Source: Pseudomonas sp. FeN3W | Lineage (GTDB): Bacteria; Pseudomonadota; Gammaproteobacteria; Pseudomonadales; Pseudomonadaceae | Direction: 5' to 3' | Assembly (NCBI GenBank): GCA_030263805.2 | Contig: CP136010.1 | Span: forward strand, 3,735,001 to 3,799,000 | DNA: 64,000 bases | In this document: positions 45,763 through 55,646 of the stretch, piece after piece | How positions within the stretch are numbered: the stretch's first letter is position 1 | How the letters are laid out: each line of letters begins with the position of its first letter | Translations under genes and position numbers: made by a program | The notes under the pieces: model-generated | The model's database searches: none | What the model was told of the DNA's origin: nothing | Seen by the model: only the letters and a program-made list of their open reading frames with translations

Positions 45763-46350
45763 CTATTCCATGGCTTCCAGCTGGCTGCGCCCACGGGTGA
45801 TATCAGCGAGCAATCTTTCCAGCGGCTTCAGCTGAGCGGCGGGAAGGGCAATCTCCAGCGTCGCGCCTTCGGCATCGAAATGCTCGGCTTCCAGCAGCGC
45901 TTCGAAATCGCCCAGGCGCGCCTTGAGCAGCGCCAGTTCGGCGAAGCGGCAATGACAGCGGCAGCGCGAGCGCGAGACCAGCTCGCTGTGCTCGCCGGCC
46001 TGCAGACATTTGGCGGTGGTGCCGCCGTAGGCACGGGCGAGGCCGCCGGTGCCTAGCTTGATGCCGCCGAACCAGCGGATCACCACCACCGCAACCCGAT
46101 CGAAATCCTGCCCTTCTATGGCCGTGAGCATTGGTCTTCCCGCCGTGCCGCCGGGCTCGCCGTCATCGCTGAAGCGGTATTGATTGCCGATCTTCCACGC
46201 CCAGCAGTTATGCGTAGCGGTCGGATCGCTGACCGCCTGGATGAATGCCTGCGCGTCTTCCGGACTTTGAACCGGTGCGGCCTTGGCCAGGAAACGGCTC
46301 TTGCTGATGACTTCCAGCAGTTCGCACGGCGCGGACAGGGTGAAGGGCAT
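45763..46350 (-). CDS. yigZ: YigZ/IMPACT family protein
   Basis: A 195-residue protein. ATG 46350 gives the normal start MPFTLSAPCELLEVISKSRF. The N-terminal UPF0029 domain has HNCWAWKIG, SDDGEPGGTAGRPML and VVVIRWFGGIKLGTGGLARAY, which together define the family. The C-terminal 70 residues form the DUF1949 half. It resembles the eukaryotic translation regulator IMPACT; the bacterial role is unclear. In other genomes it is often near trk or pepQ, which is not the case here. Confidence 0.93.
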   Translation of the reverse strand: MPFTLSAPCELLEVISKSRFLAKAAPVQSPEDAQAFIQAVSDPTATHNCWAWKIGNQYRFSDDGEPGGTAGRPMLTAIEGQDFDRVAVVVIRWFGGIKLGTGGLARAYGGTTAKCLQAGEHSELVSRSRCRCHCRFAELALLKARLGDFEALLEAEHFDAEGATLEIALPAAQLKPLERLLADITRGRSQLEAME

Positions 46351-46560
46351 GAGAAATGTGGCTTCCGGATAGCGCAACGGGGCGAGCATTGTAGCCGCGT
46401 CGGAGTCGTCGCAAAGGCCGGGCGGCCAGGACCATCCGGCCAACGGGCTGAACTTATGCGGCCACCTCGGACCCCTACTTGGTAAGGCGTGGCTCGCGCC
46501 TGACGCCAGTGGCACCTACCAGAGCCACTTCCTACCGGCTAGAGAAAAGGAGGAAACACC

Positions 46561-46890
46561 ATGCTCAACTCCAGTTACCAGTCATGCATCCAGGCCTGTT
46601 CCAATTGCGCCCTGGTCTGCGAGACCTGCGCGGCCTCCTGCCTGCGCGAGGACGACGTGAAGATGATGGCGCGCTGCATCGAGCTCGATCGTGATTGCAC
46701 CGACATGTGTGCGATCGCGGCGGTGCTGATGACCCGCGACAGCGCCTATGCCAAAGCCTTCTGCAAGCTCTGTGCGCAGGTCTGCCGCGACTGTGCCGAG
46801 GAGTGCGGCAAGCACCAGCACGACCATTGCCAGGCCTGCGCCGAAGCCTGTCGCAAGTGCGCTGAAGAGTGCGAAAAGATGGCGGCCTGA
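46561..46890 (+). CDS. Four-helix-bundle copper storage protein (Csp, DUF326)
   Basis: A 109-residue protein with about 19 cysteines, most in CxxxC or CxxC spacing along helices (C9, C13, C16, C20, C23, C27 in the first). That is the layout of Csp3, whose tetrameric four-helix bundles take up many Cu(I) ions. There is no signal peptide, so it should be cytosolic like Csp3, not secreted like Csp1. Strong ribosome site (AAGGAGG). It lies about 5 kb from copA/copZ with no visible CueR box in front. Confidence 0.9.
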   Translation: MLNSSYQSCIQACSNCALVCETCAASCLREDDVKMMARCIELDRDCTDMCAIAAVLMTRDSAYAKAFCKLCAQVCRDCAEECGKHQHDHCQACAEACRKCAEECEKMAA

Positions 46891-46939
46891 CCGGTCGTCG
46901 ATCCGGAGGGCTGCAGCTGCGGCTGTCGGCCCTTCTGCT

Positions 46940-47589
46940 TCAGGCCAGCCAGTCCAGCGTCAGGATCAGGCGGCGCTCGGTGCTGGTTGCCTGCGGCGAG
47001 CGGTGAATGATCCCGGCGCCTTCGTTACCCAGCCATTTCTCCCCCTTGAACAACGCCACGTCGCCAGCCCCGAGCTGCTCGATGGCGGCCGGGTCTGTCG
47101 GTTCGGCTGCCGGATCACCGAGACGCCGACGTGGCATGCCGTTCTCGCGAAGCCATTCGCTGCCCGCGCCGGCATAGGTGGTGATCAGCCGCAGCGGCAC
47201 ATGATCGACGTGGAAACGCGGGCACATGGGCTTGTCCAGCAGCCGCAGGCGCAGGCCGATGCGCCGCGCATCGACCAGGCAGCTGAACGCCCGCACCAGC
47301 CAGGCCACGTCGGCAACGAAACCGGCGTGGCCGGCAACGTCCCGATGGGCTGCCGCCAGGGTTGGCAGCTGCAGCTCGCCGTCGCCGTCGCCGATCGGTT
47401 CGAGGGTCAGCGACTCCGCCAGCGGCTCGCCCAGCGCCAGAAGTGTCTCGGCGAATTCGGCAATATGCAGCGGCAGCTGGCGCTGCCATACGCTGAGGTT
47501 GACGCCCTCGTTCAGCGCTTCGCCGAGTATCGCCGGAGAGTTGCCCAGCAGCTGGCGCGGCTGTGGACGGATGATCCGCTGCGCCAGCA

Positions 47590-47590
<1 letters not shown>
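46940..47590 (-). CDS. DUF1826 family protein (zinc-limitation operon)
   Basis: A 216-residue protein; ATG 47590 overlaps the stop of the upstream GTPase (TGATG). Motifs include FHVDHVPLRLITTYAG and IIHRSP, a cupin or 2-oxoglutarate-oxygenase-like pattern with conserved HxD and a distal His. DUF1826 genes often sit with COG0523 GTPases in Zur-regulated clusters, consistent with this place. Enzyme activity not known. Confidence 0.85.
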
Positions 47591-48792
<1,202 letters not shown>

Positions 48793-48801
48793 GGCGGTCT
48801 C

Positions 48802-49206
48802 TCAGGCGGATCGTTGGTGTTTTTCGCGCTGTTCCTGGCGTTGCTTCGCCTCGATGGACAGCGTCGTGGTGGGGCGCAGCAGCAGGCGCTGCAACCCGAT
48901 GGGGTCGCCGGTTTCGGCGCACCAGCCGTACTCGCCGCGGGCGATGGCATCCAGCGCGGCGTCGATCTTGTCGAGCAGCTTTTTCTCCCGCTCCAGCACG
49001 CGCAGCTGCCAGTGGCGCTGTTCTTCTGCGCTGCCGATATCGGCCGGATCGCTGCTCGGCTCCTGTTCGCGTAGCGCCTGGAATTCCTCCTCGATATGCG
49101 CCTGCAGCTCGGCGCGTTGGCGCAAAAGCAGGTCGCGGAAGAAGGCCTGCTGGTCGGCGTTCATGTACGCCTCGGCGGGCTGGGCGAGTAGTTCGGCTTC
49201 GGTCAT
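48802..49206 (-). CDS. dksA2: Zinc-independent DksA paralogue (DksA2)
   Basis: A 134-residue RNA-polymerase-binding protein with a central coiled coil (about 25-80). The zinc finger region has only one of the four cysteines: WCAET replaces CxxC, and SIEAK replaces the second pair. This is the sign of DksA2, which replaces zinc-dependent DksA during zinc starvation in P. aeruginosa. The start MTEAELLAQPAEAYMN fits known homologues although its ribosome site is weak; ATG 15 codons further on is an alternative. Confidence 0.92.
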   Translation of the reverse strand: MTEAELLAQPAEAYMNADQQAFFRDLLLRQRAELQAHIEEEFQALREQEPSSDPADIGSAEEQRHWQLRVLEREKKLLDKIDAALDAIARGEYGWCAETGDPIGLQRLLLRPTTTLSIEAKQRQEQREKHQRSA

Positions 49207-49222
49207 CGGGAGGCACGTGTTG

Positions 49223-49252
49223 GAAATTATGTTTTAGTTATAACATAACAAT
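49223..49252 (-). promoter_or_regulatory. Zur-box-like palindrome upstream of dksA2
   Basis: Reading left it contains GTTATGTTATAAC (complement of 49237-49249), within a wider A/T-rich dyad TGTTTTAGTTATAACA. This matches the GTTATA/ATGTTATAAC core of gammaproteobacterial Zur sites. Its place just before an operon of zinc-sparing genes makes Zur control very likely. Confidence 0.72.
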
Positions 49253-49323
49253 TTTGATCCTGATGCAAGTGCTGTTTGCGTGTTGAAAATGGCTCACGGA
49301 TAGGCAGCGTCATTCCTGACGCG

Positions 49324-49359
49324 AAGAAAAAGCCCGCGGCGCGGATCGCGCGGCGGGCT
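49324..49359 (-). terminator. Rho-independent terminator of the rut operon
   Basis: On the minus strand AGCCCGC and GCGGGCT (complements of 49353-49359 and 49331-49337) close a GC-rich stem, followed by a TTTTTCTT run (complement of 49324-49331). It sits 25 bp after the rutF stop. Confidence 0.85.
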
Positions 49360-49383
49360 CGGGTGGTGGTGGCAGCTAAGCGA

Positions 49384-49911
49384 TCAGACGGCGCCGGGCA
49401 GCCCGTGGTAGTTGCGGCCGAAGTACACCAGCGCGTCGCTGCTGTCGCGACGGTACACGGCGAGCACCTCGCAGTAGAGGATGTCGTGGGTGCCGACGCT
49501 GGCGCTGTGGCTGATGCGGCAGTCGAACGATACCGTGGCGCCGTCGAGCAGCGGCGAGCCGGTTACGCCGGTGCTCCACTGCGCCGCGGCGAAGCGTTCG
49601 GCCATGGGCGTCTTGCCGCCGAACAGGTTGGACAAGTCCCGCTGTGCGCCGGCCAGTGTGTTCACGCAGAGTTGCCCGTTGGCGGTGACGATCGGATGCG
49701 CCGATGCGCTGCGGTTCAGGCACACCAGCAGCGTCGGCGGTTCGTCGGTGACGCTGCACACCGCGGTGGCGGTGAAGCCGGCGCGGCCGCTGGGGCCGTC
49801 TGTGGTGATGATGTTGACCGCTGCAGCCAGGCGCGCCATGGCATCGCGGTAGTCCTGGCGGATCAGCGGGGCGCTGAATTTACTAGCGGTTTCGCATTGA
49901 GCCAGTTGCAT
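49384..49911 (-). CDS. rutF: RutF, NADH-dependent FMN reductase for RutA
   Basis: A 175-residue flavin reductase (flavin reductase-like domain). FMN-binding motifs are AVNIITTDG, FTATAVCSVTDEPPTLLVC and GTHDILYCEV. It supplies reduced flavin to the monooxygenase RutA. Last gene of the operon, 12 bp after rutE, then a terminator. Confidence 0.93.
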   Translation of the reverse strand: MQLAQCETASKFSAPLIRQDYRDAMARLAAAVNIITTDGPSGRAGFTATAVCSVTDEPPTLLVCLNRSASAHPIVTANGQLCVNTLAGAQRDLSNLFGGKTPMAERFAAAQWSTGVTGSPLLDGATVSFDCRISHSASVGTHDILYCEVLAVYRRDSSDALVYFGRNYHGLPGAV

Positions 49912-49923
49912 GGTCTGTCTCCA

Positions 49924-50514
49924 TCAGGCGAGGACGCAGGCGCGGCCGAAGGGCAGGCGTGGCAGGCGGTCACGCAGCTTGCTGGCGTCGCCGTAGCCGA
50001 GGTTGATCAGCAGGTTGGATTTCCAGCTCGTGCCGGCAAAGAAGGCGGCATCCAGCGTCTTGCCGTCGAAGCCGGACATAGGCCCGCAATCGAGCCCCAG
50101 GGCGCGGGCAGCGAGGATCAGGTAACCCGCCTGCAGCGAGCTGTTGCGCAGCGCGTTCTCGGTGATCAGTGCCGGCTGCCCGGCGTACCAGCTGCGCGCG
50201 TCGGCGTGGGGGAACAGCTCCGGCAGGGTTTCCGGGAAATCTTCGTCGTAGGCGACGATCAGCGTGACCGGCGCGGCCATGGTCTTGTCCAGGTTGCCCT
50301 TGGACAGGCAGGGCGCGAGCTTCTGCTTACCCTCGGCGCTGCGCACGAAGACGAAGCGCGCCGGGCAGCTGTTGACCGCGGTGGGGCCGAGACGGACGTG
50401 CTCGTAGAGTTGTTCGAGCAGGGCGTCGGGCACGGGCTTGTCCAGCCAGGCGCTGTGGGTGCGGGCCTCGCTGAACAGCGTCGCGAGGGCATTCGAGTCG
50501 ATGGGGGCGTGCAT
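49924..50514 (-). CDS. rutE: RutE, malonic semialdehyde reductase (nitroreductase family)
   Basis: A 196-residue FMN-dependent nitroreductase-fold enzyme that turns malonic semialdehyde to 3-hydroxypropionate. FMN/NAD motifs: R40-SLGPTAVNSCPARF region, and late LGLDCGPMSGFD. ATG 50514 gives MHAPIDSNALATLFSEAR, as in known RutE. It lies 10 bp after rutD. Confidence 0.93.
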   Translation of the reverse strand: MHAPIDSNALATLFSEARTHSAWLDKPVPDALLEQLYEHVRLGPTAVNSCPARFVFVRSAEGKQKLAPCLSKGNLDKTMAAPVTLIVAYDEDFPETLPELFPHADARSWYAGQPALITENALRNSSLQAGYLILAARALGLDCGPMSGFDGKTLDAAFFAGTSWKSNLLINLGYGDASKLRDRLPRLPFGRACVLA

Positions 50515-50524
50515 GTTCGGGTCC

Positions 50525-51322
50525 TCAGGCTGCCGCGACCTGGCCGCATTGCTCGGCAAGATGGTCCAGCAGGATCTGGTTGAAGGGTTCGCTGTCGCTG
50601 ACGCTGGAAGCGTGGCCTCCATAGTTCAGCAGCGCCAGCTGGGCGTTGGGCATGAGGTCGGCCAGGTGCTGCGAACGCTGCCAGGGCACCAGCATGTCGT
50701 CGCGGTTGGCGATCAGCAGGGTCGGGGCGGTGATGCGCGGCAGCTCGGCCTCGATATCGAAGGCCAGCAGTGCTTCGATGCGCCGCACCAGATTCATCGT
50801 CGCAGGGAAATGCGTCAGTGCATGGGCATCGTCGCATGCCAGGCGCTCGCTGTTGGCTGCGATCCAGTCGGCCGGATAGAGGAACAGCGACTGCGCCTGC
50901 ACATAGGCTGCCGGACCGCTGTCGTGCAGCAGTTTCAGGCGCACCGCGAAACAGCGCGTGCTGTGCGGATTGGGGCTGCTCCAGGCATTGATCGGCACCA
51001 GGCTCTGCAACAGTTGCGGTCGCAGCAGGGCGATCTGCAAGCCGACCAGCCCGCCGAGGGCGTGGCCGATGAAGTGGCAGCGGCGGATACCCAGGGTGTC
51101 CAGCAGCTCCAGCAATTCCACGGCCATGGATTCGATGGAATAGCCCGCCGGCAGGTTCGCCGGGCTCCTGTTGGTCCCCAGCTGATCGTAGACCAGCACC
51201 CGGTAGTCCTGGGACAGTGCGGGCAGCTGCGGCGTCCAGAAGGCAGCCGCGCCGCCGAGGCCGGAGCTCAGCACCAGGGTCGGTGCATCCGGTTCCATGC
51301 GGCCATGAAGTTCGTAGTGCAT
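50525..51322 (-). CDS. rutD: RutD, alpha/beta-hydrolase-fold aminoacrylate hydrolase
   Basis: A 265-residue alpha/beta hydrolase. The usual nucleophile elbow GxSxG reads GHALGG, so alanine replaces the catalytic serine. The same replacement is known in E. coli RutD, which helps convert aminoacrylate to malonic semialdehyde. The late aspartate (NRDDMLVP) and histidine (YGGHASSV) remain. Between rutC (54 bp upstream) and rutE. Confidence 0.92.
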   Translation of the reverse strand: MHYELHGRMEPDAPTLVLSSGLGGAAAFWTPQLPALSQDYRVLVYDQLGTNRSPANLPAGYSIESMAVELLELLDTLGIRRCHFIGHALGGLVGLQIALLRPQLLQSLVPINAWSSPNPHSTRCFAVRLKLLHDSGPAAYVQAQSLFLYPADWIAANSERLACDDAHALTHFPATMNLVRRIEALLAFDIEAELPRITAPTLLIANRDDMLVPWQRSQHLADLMPNAQLALLNYGGHASSVSDSEPFNQILLDHLAEQCGQVAAA

Positions 51323-51376
51323 GTCACTTCCTCCGTGCAGTCGGTCAGCGAGCCGGCTGGCCCGCTCCGGCAGGCG

Positions 51377-51763
51377 CTATTGGCCGATGTGGGCGATGCT
51401 GGCGATCTCGATCAGCGCATCGGGCTTCACCAGCCCGCACTGGATGCAGTAGCGTGCCGGCTTCTCGCCGGGGAAGTACTCGGCATACACCTCGTTGACC
51501 TTGGCGTAGTTGGCCCAGTCGGTGAGCATGATCATGTTGAAGGTGACGTCGTCCATGCTGCCGCCGGCGGCCTCGACGACGCCCTTGATGGTTTCCAGCA
51601 CGTGGCGGGTCTGCGCGGCGGCGTCGCCGACATGGACCACGTTGTTGTCCTTGTCGAAGGGCAGGGTGCCGGAGACGTAGACCACGCCATCGGCCATCGA
51701 GCCGGGCACGTAGGGCGCGAGCGGTTTGCCGGAGCCGGCGGGGATGATGGATTGCTTGGGCAT
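51377..51763 (-). CDS. rutC: RutC, RidA-family aminoacrylate peracid reductase/deaminase
   Basis: A 128-residue YjgF/RidA-like trimeric protein. ATG 51763 gives MPKQSIIPAGSGKPLAPYVP. The family has an enamine/imine-deaminase active site with Arg in PARYCIQC, present here. It acts on aminoacrylate made by RutB. 78 bp after rutB. Confidence 0.93.
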   Translation of the reverse strand: MPKQSIIPAGSGKPLAPYVPGSMADGVVYVSGTLPFDKDNNVVHVGDAAAQTRHVLETIKGVVEAAGGSMDDVTFNMIMLTDWANYAKVNEVYAEYFPGEKPARYCIQCGLVKPDALIEIASIAHIGQ

Positions 51764-51841
51764 ATCGTTGATTCCTTGCAAGGCATTCAGGCGAACCCGG
51801 CGGGCGCCTCTGCGGGCGCCGCGGTCGGGCATTTGGGGTAA

Positions 51842-52588
51842 TCAGCTGGCGACCGCCACCTCTGACGCGGTCGCGAAGCTCTGGCAGAAGGCATCGACGC
51901 TGGAGACCCAGCCGAAGAACGTCTCGATGTTGTACAGCGCCGCCTGCTGGGCGAATTCCGGCCCGGCCTGGTGGGTGGCATCGGCCAGCACCACGCCGAA
52001 GTACTCCAGGTGGAACCCGTCGCGCAGGGTCGATTCCACGCACACGTTGGTGGCGATACCGGTGAACACCAGGTTGCGGATGCCACGGGCGCGCAGGGTG
52101 CTGTCCAGCTGCGAATTGAAGAAGCCGCTGTAACGGGGCTTGGGCACCAGGATGTCGCCGGGCTGCGGTGCGAGTTCGTCCACCAGCGCGTAATCCCAGC
52201 CGCCCTTGGCCAGCAGCGTGCCGGCCAGTTCCGGGCGCTTGCGCATGGTCTTCAGCGCGTTGGACTTGTGCCAATTGGGCGAGCCCGGTCCACCGGCCTC
52301 GATGTACCCGTTGTCCCAGCCGTTCTGCAGAAAGATCACCTGCATGCCGACGGCGCGGGCTGCAGCCAGCGCCTGGCGGATCTTCGCGATCACCGGCTGG
52401 GTCGCCGAAACATCGAAGCCCGCCAGGTCGAGATAGCCGCCGCGGCTGGCGTAGGCGTTCTGCATGTCCACCACGATCAGCGCGGTTTCACTGGCTTTCA
52501 TCGCCAGTGGCTCGGGGCGCGCCGGCAGCTGTACGGGTTCGTCGGGCGCGCTCAGGCCGTAGCCGGAAACCTGTTCGACGGCGCTCAT
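51842..52588 (-). CDS. rutB: RutB, ureidoacrylate amidohydrolase (isochorismatase family)
   Basis: A 248-residue cysteine hydrolase. Catalytic Asp in LIVVDMQNAY, Lys in VPKPRYSGFF, and Cys in GIATNVCVESTLRDG are all there. It releases carbamate/ammonia from the RutA product. ATG overlaps the rutA stop (TGATG), so translation is coupled. Confidence 0.94.
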   Translation of the reverse strand: MSAVEQVSGYGLSAPDEPVQLPARPEPLAMKASETALIVVDMQNAYASRGGYLDLAGFDVSATQPVIAKIRQALAAARAVGMQVIFLQNGWDNGYIEAGGPGSPNWHKSNALKTMRKRPELAGTLLAKGGWDYALVDELAPQPGDILVPKPRYSGFFNSQLDSTLRARGIRNLVFTGIATNVCVESTLRDGFHLEYFGVVLADATHQAGPEFAQQAALYNIETFFGWVSSVDAFCQSFATASEVAVAS

Positions 52589-53670
52589 CAGGCCGACTCC
52601 TTCAGCGCGGTGATGTGCCGGCGGCTCTGCATCAGCGGCTGGATCTTCTGGCCGAAGGCTTCGACGCCCTCGAGGAAGTCGTCGAAGGTCAGCATCACGC
52701 CCTGCATGCCGGGCACCGTGGCGATCTCGTCGAGCATCCGCGCGACGTTGGCGTAGGAGCCCACCAGCGTGCCCATGTTGATGTTCACCGCCGAAGTCGG
52801 ATCGGCCATCTGCCGGATGTTGCTGTCGGCGCCCTTATCGGCGGCGCCCTGCTCGCCGAGCCAGGCGATGGCTTCCTCGTCGGCGCCGGCCTTGTAGTGC
52901 TCCCACTTGGCTCGGGCGGCTTCGTCGGTTTCGTCGGCGATGACCATGAACAGTACGCAGGAAGTGACGTGGCGGCCGGTCTTGGCACAGGCCGCCTGCA
53001 GCCGTTCGGCGGCCGGGGCGAAGGCGGTGGGGGTGTTGACGCCCTTGCCGAAGCAGAAGTTGTAGTCGGCGTACTGCGCCGAGAAGGCCATGCCCGCGTC
53101 AGAGGAGCCGGCGCAGATGATCTTCATGTCCGCCTGGGGTGTCGGGCTGACGCGGCAGTCCTCCATCTGGAAGTGCTCGCCCTTGAAGTCGCTGCGCCCG
53201 GTTTCCCAGAGGTCGCGCAACACCTGGGCGTACTCGCCGAGATACTGATAACGGGTGCCGAAGAACTCATCGCCCGGCCACATGCCCATCTGCGTGTATT
53301 CCGGTTTCTGCCAGCCGGTGACGAGATTCACGCCGAAGCGGCCACCGGAGATCGAATCGATGGTCGAGGCCATGCGCGCGACGATGGCCGGCGGCAGGGT
53401 CAGGGTGGCGGCGGTGGCGAACAGCTGGATCTTGCTGGTGACCGCGGCCAGGCCCGCCATCAGCGTGAAGGACTCCAGGTTGTGCTCCCAGAACTCGGTC
53501 TTACCACCGAAGCCGCGCAGTTTGATCATCGACAGGGCGAAGTCGAAGCCGTAGCCCTCGGCCTTCTGCACGATGGCCTTGTTGAGTTCGAAGGACGGCA
53601 TGTACTGCGGCGCGTTCTCGGAGATGAGCCAGCCGTTGTTGCCGATCGGAATGAAAACACCAACATCCAT
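52588..53670 (-). CDS. rutA: RutA, pyrimidine monooxygenase
   Basis: A 360-residue luciferase-like FMN monooxygenase that opens the uracil ring between N3 and C4. ATG 53670 gives MDVGVFIPIGNNGWL, matching E. coli RutA (363 residues). Conserved family stretches: SMIKLRGFGG, NLVTGWQKPEY and CAGSSDAGMAFSA. First gene of the operon; a longer reading to 53781 is the promoter region. Confidence 0.96.
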   Translation of the reverse strand: MDVGVFIPIGNNGWLISENAPQYMPSFELNKAIVQKAEGYGFDFALSMIKLRGFGGKTEFWEHNLESFTLMAGLAAVTSKIQLFATAATLTLPPAIVARMASTIDSISGGRFGVNLVTGWQKPEYTQMGMWPGDEFFGTRYQYLGEYAQVLRDLWETGRSDFKGEHFQMEDCRVSPTPQADMKIICAGSSDAGMAFSAQYADYNFCFGKGVNTPTAFAPAAERLQAACAKTGRHVTSCVLFMVIADETDEAARAKWEHYKAGADEEAIAWLGEQGAADKGADSNIRQMADPTSAVNINMGTLVGSYANVARMLDEIATVPGMQGVMLTFDDFLEGVEAFGQKIQPLMQSRRHITALKESA

Positions 53671-53810
53671 GGGTAGCACCTCTGTACGCAATGGCTTAGA
53701 AAGCGCTGCCCGAACGTGACGGGCAGGGTCGCAGGGGCTTTGCAGGATGCAGGCCAGAAAGTGATTTGCCTTTTTAATCAATCAGATGAGTGATTTATAG
53801 AGTGTGATGT

Positions 53811-53824
53811 GGACCGTTTGGTCC
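53811..53824. promoter_or_regulatory. RutR box between rutA and rutR
   Basis: The palindrome GGACCGTTTGGTCC has the GACC-N4-GGTC core of the E. coli RutR consensus (TTGACCAnnTGGTCAA). It lies 141 bp before the rutA start. RutR lets go of this site when uracil is bound. Confidence 0.8.
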
Positions 53825-53953
53825 GAATCGGAGCACCTGGTTTGTGCGCGGCGCACGAAGATCGTGCAGCAGTCGCTCGCCGCCTTCGTCGCTCGTGCGT
53901 CGCGCGCTCGCCGCGCTACAGTAGCGCCTCGTTCGAACCCATCCGGTAATCCC

Positions 53954-54664
53954 GTGACAGACCAGCCCCTCGTTCCGCCCCGCAAGCGCCTCACCGCCAG
54001 CAAGAGTCCACGGCCAAAGGGCGCAGTTCGCGTGCCGAGCGCCAGCGCCCAGGACCGCCGCCTGCGCATGATCGAAAGCAAGCGCGCCACGATCCTGCAG
54101 GCCGCGCTCGATCTGTTCTCCCGTTTCGGCCTGCACGGCACCAGCCTCGACCAGGTGGCGACCCAGGCGGACGTGTCCAAGACCAACCTGCTGTACTACT
54201 TCGGCAGCAAGGAAGAGCTTTACACCAACGTCCTGCGCCAGCTGCTGGAGGTCTGGCTGCAGCCGCTGCAGGCGTTCTCCGTCGAGCAGGACCCGGTCGA
54301 GGCGATTCGTAATTACCTGCGGGTCAAGCTCGAACTGTCCCGTGACCATCCCGCCGAATCGCGGCTGTTCTGCATGGAGATCATGCAGGGCGCACCATTG
54401 CTGCTGGGCGAGCTGCAGCAGCCGCTGCACGACCTGGTGGAGAACAAGGTCGCGGTGATCCAGGCCTGGATCGACGCCGGCAAGCTCGCAGCCATCGCGC
54501 CGCACCACCTGATCTTCTCGCTATGGGCGACCACCCAGCACTACGCCGACTTCCGTGTGCAGGTCGAGGCCGTGGCCGGCAAGACGCTGGATGATCCGGC
54601 GTTCTTCGAGGAAACGCTCAAGAGCCTGCAGGCGCTGATACTCGATGGGGTGAGGCCGCGTTGA
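53954..54664 (+). CDS. rutR: RutR, uracil-responsive TetR-family repressor
   Basis: I choose GTG 53954 (236 residues); a longer frame to 53804 would include the RutR operator and so cannot all be coding. The helix-turn-helix is SLDQVATQADVSKTNLLYYFG, nearly identical to E. coli RutR in this part. Ligand-domain stretches SRLFCMEIMQGAPLLL and TQHYADFRVQVEA also fit. An N-terminal extension of about 40 basic, disordered residues precedes the DNA-binding part, compared with E. coli (212 residues). Confidence 0.92.
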   Translation: MTDQPLVPPRKRLTASKSPRPKGAVRVPSASAQDRRLRMIESKRATILQAALDLFSRFGLHGTSLDQVATQADVSKTNLLYYFGSKEELYTNVLRQLLEVWLQPLQAFSVEQDPVEAIRNYLRVKLELSRDHPAESRLFCMEIMQGAPLLLGELQQPLHDLVENKVAVIQAWIDAGKLAAIAPHHLIFSLWATTQHYADFRVQVEAVAGKTLDDPAFFEETLKSLQALILDGVRPR

Positions 54665-54772
54665 GCCTCTGAGCTTGCGCGAACGGCCACTGCGGTCTGT
54701 ACTGCCTGCTCTACCCGCGGGGCCGAAGCGCCTGGGCGACCTCCGGTATCAGCGCCCCCATGGAGTGAAACG

Positions 54773-55147
54773 ATGAAACCGAGATTCCACCCCGGCCGAA
54801 ACATCGCGATGAAGGTGCCTACCCATGAGTACCAGCGGACGCTCGCGTTCTACCGCGAGATGCTCGCACTGGCAGAACTCACCCCGGCGGGGGCTGAGGG
54901 TGAGCACACGCCGCGCTTCGATTTCGGCGGCAAGGTGCTCTGGCTGGACTGCGTGCCGGGCATCAGCCAGGCGGAAATATGGCTGGAGGTCGTCACGGAT
55001 GAACTGGAGAGTGCCGCCGCCCGCCTTGAAGAACACGGCTGTGCCCGCCGGGACGAAATCGAACCCCTGCCGGAGGGCTTCAGGGCATTCTGGATATCGA
55101 GCCCGGCGAATATCATCCATCTGGTTTCCGAAGACACCGCGTCCTGA
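54773..55147 (+). CDS. VOC-superfamily (glyoxalase/bleomycin resistance-like) protein
   Basis: A 124-residue single-domain protein of the vicinal-oxygen-chelate fold: strand MKVPTHEYQRTLAFYREMLAL at the start, FDFGGKVLWLDCV, and ending NIIHLVSE. The metal ligands usual in glyoxalase I are not all seen. Substrate unknown. A second possible start is Met13 (54809). Cysteines are few. Confidence 0.78.
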   Translation: MKPRFHPGRNIAMKVPTHEYQRTLAFYREMLALAELTPAGAEGEHTPRFDFGGKVLWLDCVPGISQAEIWLEVVTDELESAAARLEEHGCARRDEIEPLPEGFRAFWISSPANIIHLVSEDTAS

Positions 55148-55162
55148 CATTCAGGCGGCCTG

Positions 55163-55612
55163 ATGAAGAGCGCTACCTGTGATTCCTGGACTATGACGTG
55201 CATCCGCTTCTCGGAGATCGAACGGTACGTGCCTGCGCTGCCGGGGCTCTATGAGATCTACAAGGATGACGGCGCGGCGTTGAAGGTTGGGATTGGCGTC
55301 AACCTGCGCAAGCGGTTGACTCAACATCGGAAGTCTCGCCAGAGCAGGCTGATCCTCAGGGCTGGCGGTGACTGGAACAACCCTGCCGATGTCCGGAGTG
55401 CCCAGTCGATACTGGCTAAACATCTGTACTTTGCCGGCAGCATCGATGGCTACGACCTCCGAACGGAAGCGGGTCGGCAGGCGTTTCTCGAAGAGCGTTG
55501 CTACCTCCGTTTCCGGATTACGGCGAGCCGTGAGGAGGCTCGTTCGCTGGAGCGCGTGCTGGAGGCTGGCGGAGCCTTTCCTTTTCAGGGACGTGTGAAT
55601 CCTGAGCGTTGA
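55163..55612 (+). CDS. Stand-alone GIY-YIG-like nuclease domain protein
   Basis: A 149-residue protein with GLY at 28-30, KVGIG at 41-45, then NLRKRLTQH (R51, H55), glutamates at 124-130 (REEARSLERVL) and GRVN near the end (N147), the order of GIY-YIG nuclease motifs. The second motif is poorer (VG for YIG). Nothing else than this domain is present; no DNA-binding addition. ATG 55163 has no clear ribosome site; an ATG at 55193 is an alternative. Role unknown. Confidence 0.65.
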   Translation: MKSATCDSWTMTCIRFSEIERYVPALPGLYEIYKDDGAALKVGIGVNLRKRLTQHRKSRQSRLILRAGGDWNNPADVRSAQSILAKHLYFAGSIDGYDLRTEAGRQAFLEERCYLRFRITASREEARSLERVLEAGGAFPFQGRVNPER

Positions 55613-55646
55613 GCTCCGCCGGGTAGTGCCAGCAGTCGCCGCGCCT

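Noticed and set aside
53804..53953. Upstream extension of rutR
   Set aside because: It would translate through the RutR operator at 53811-53824 and has no homology to RutR.
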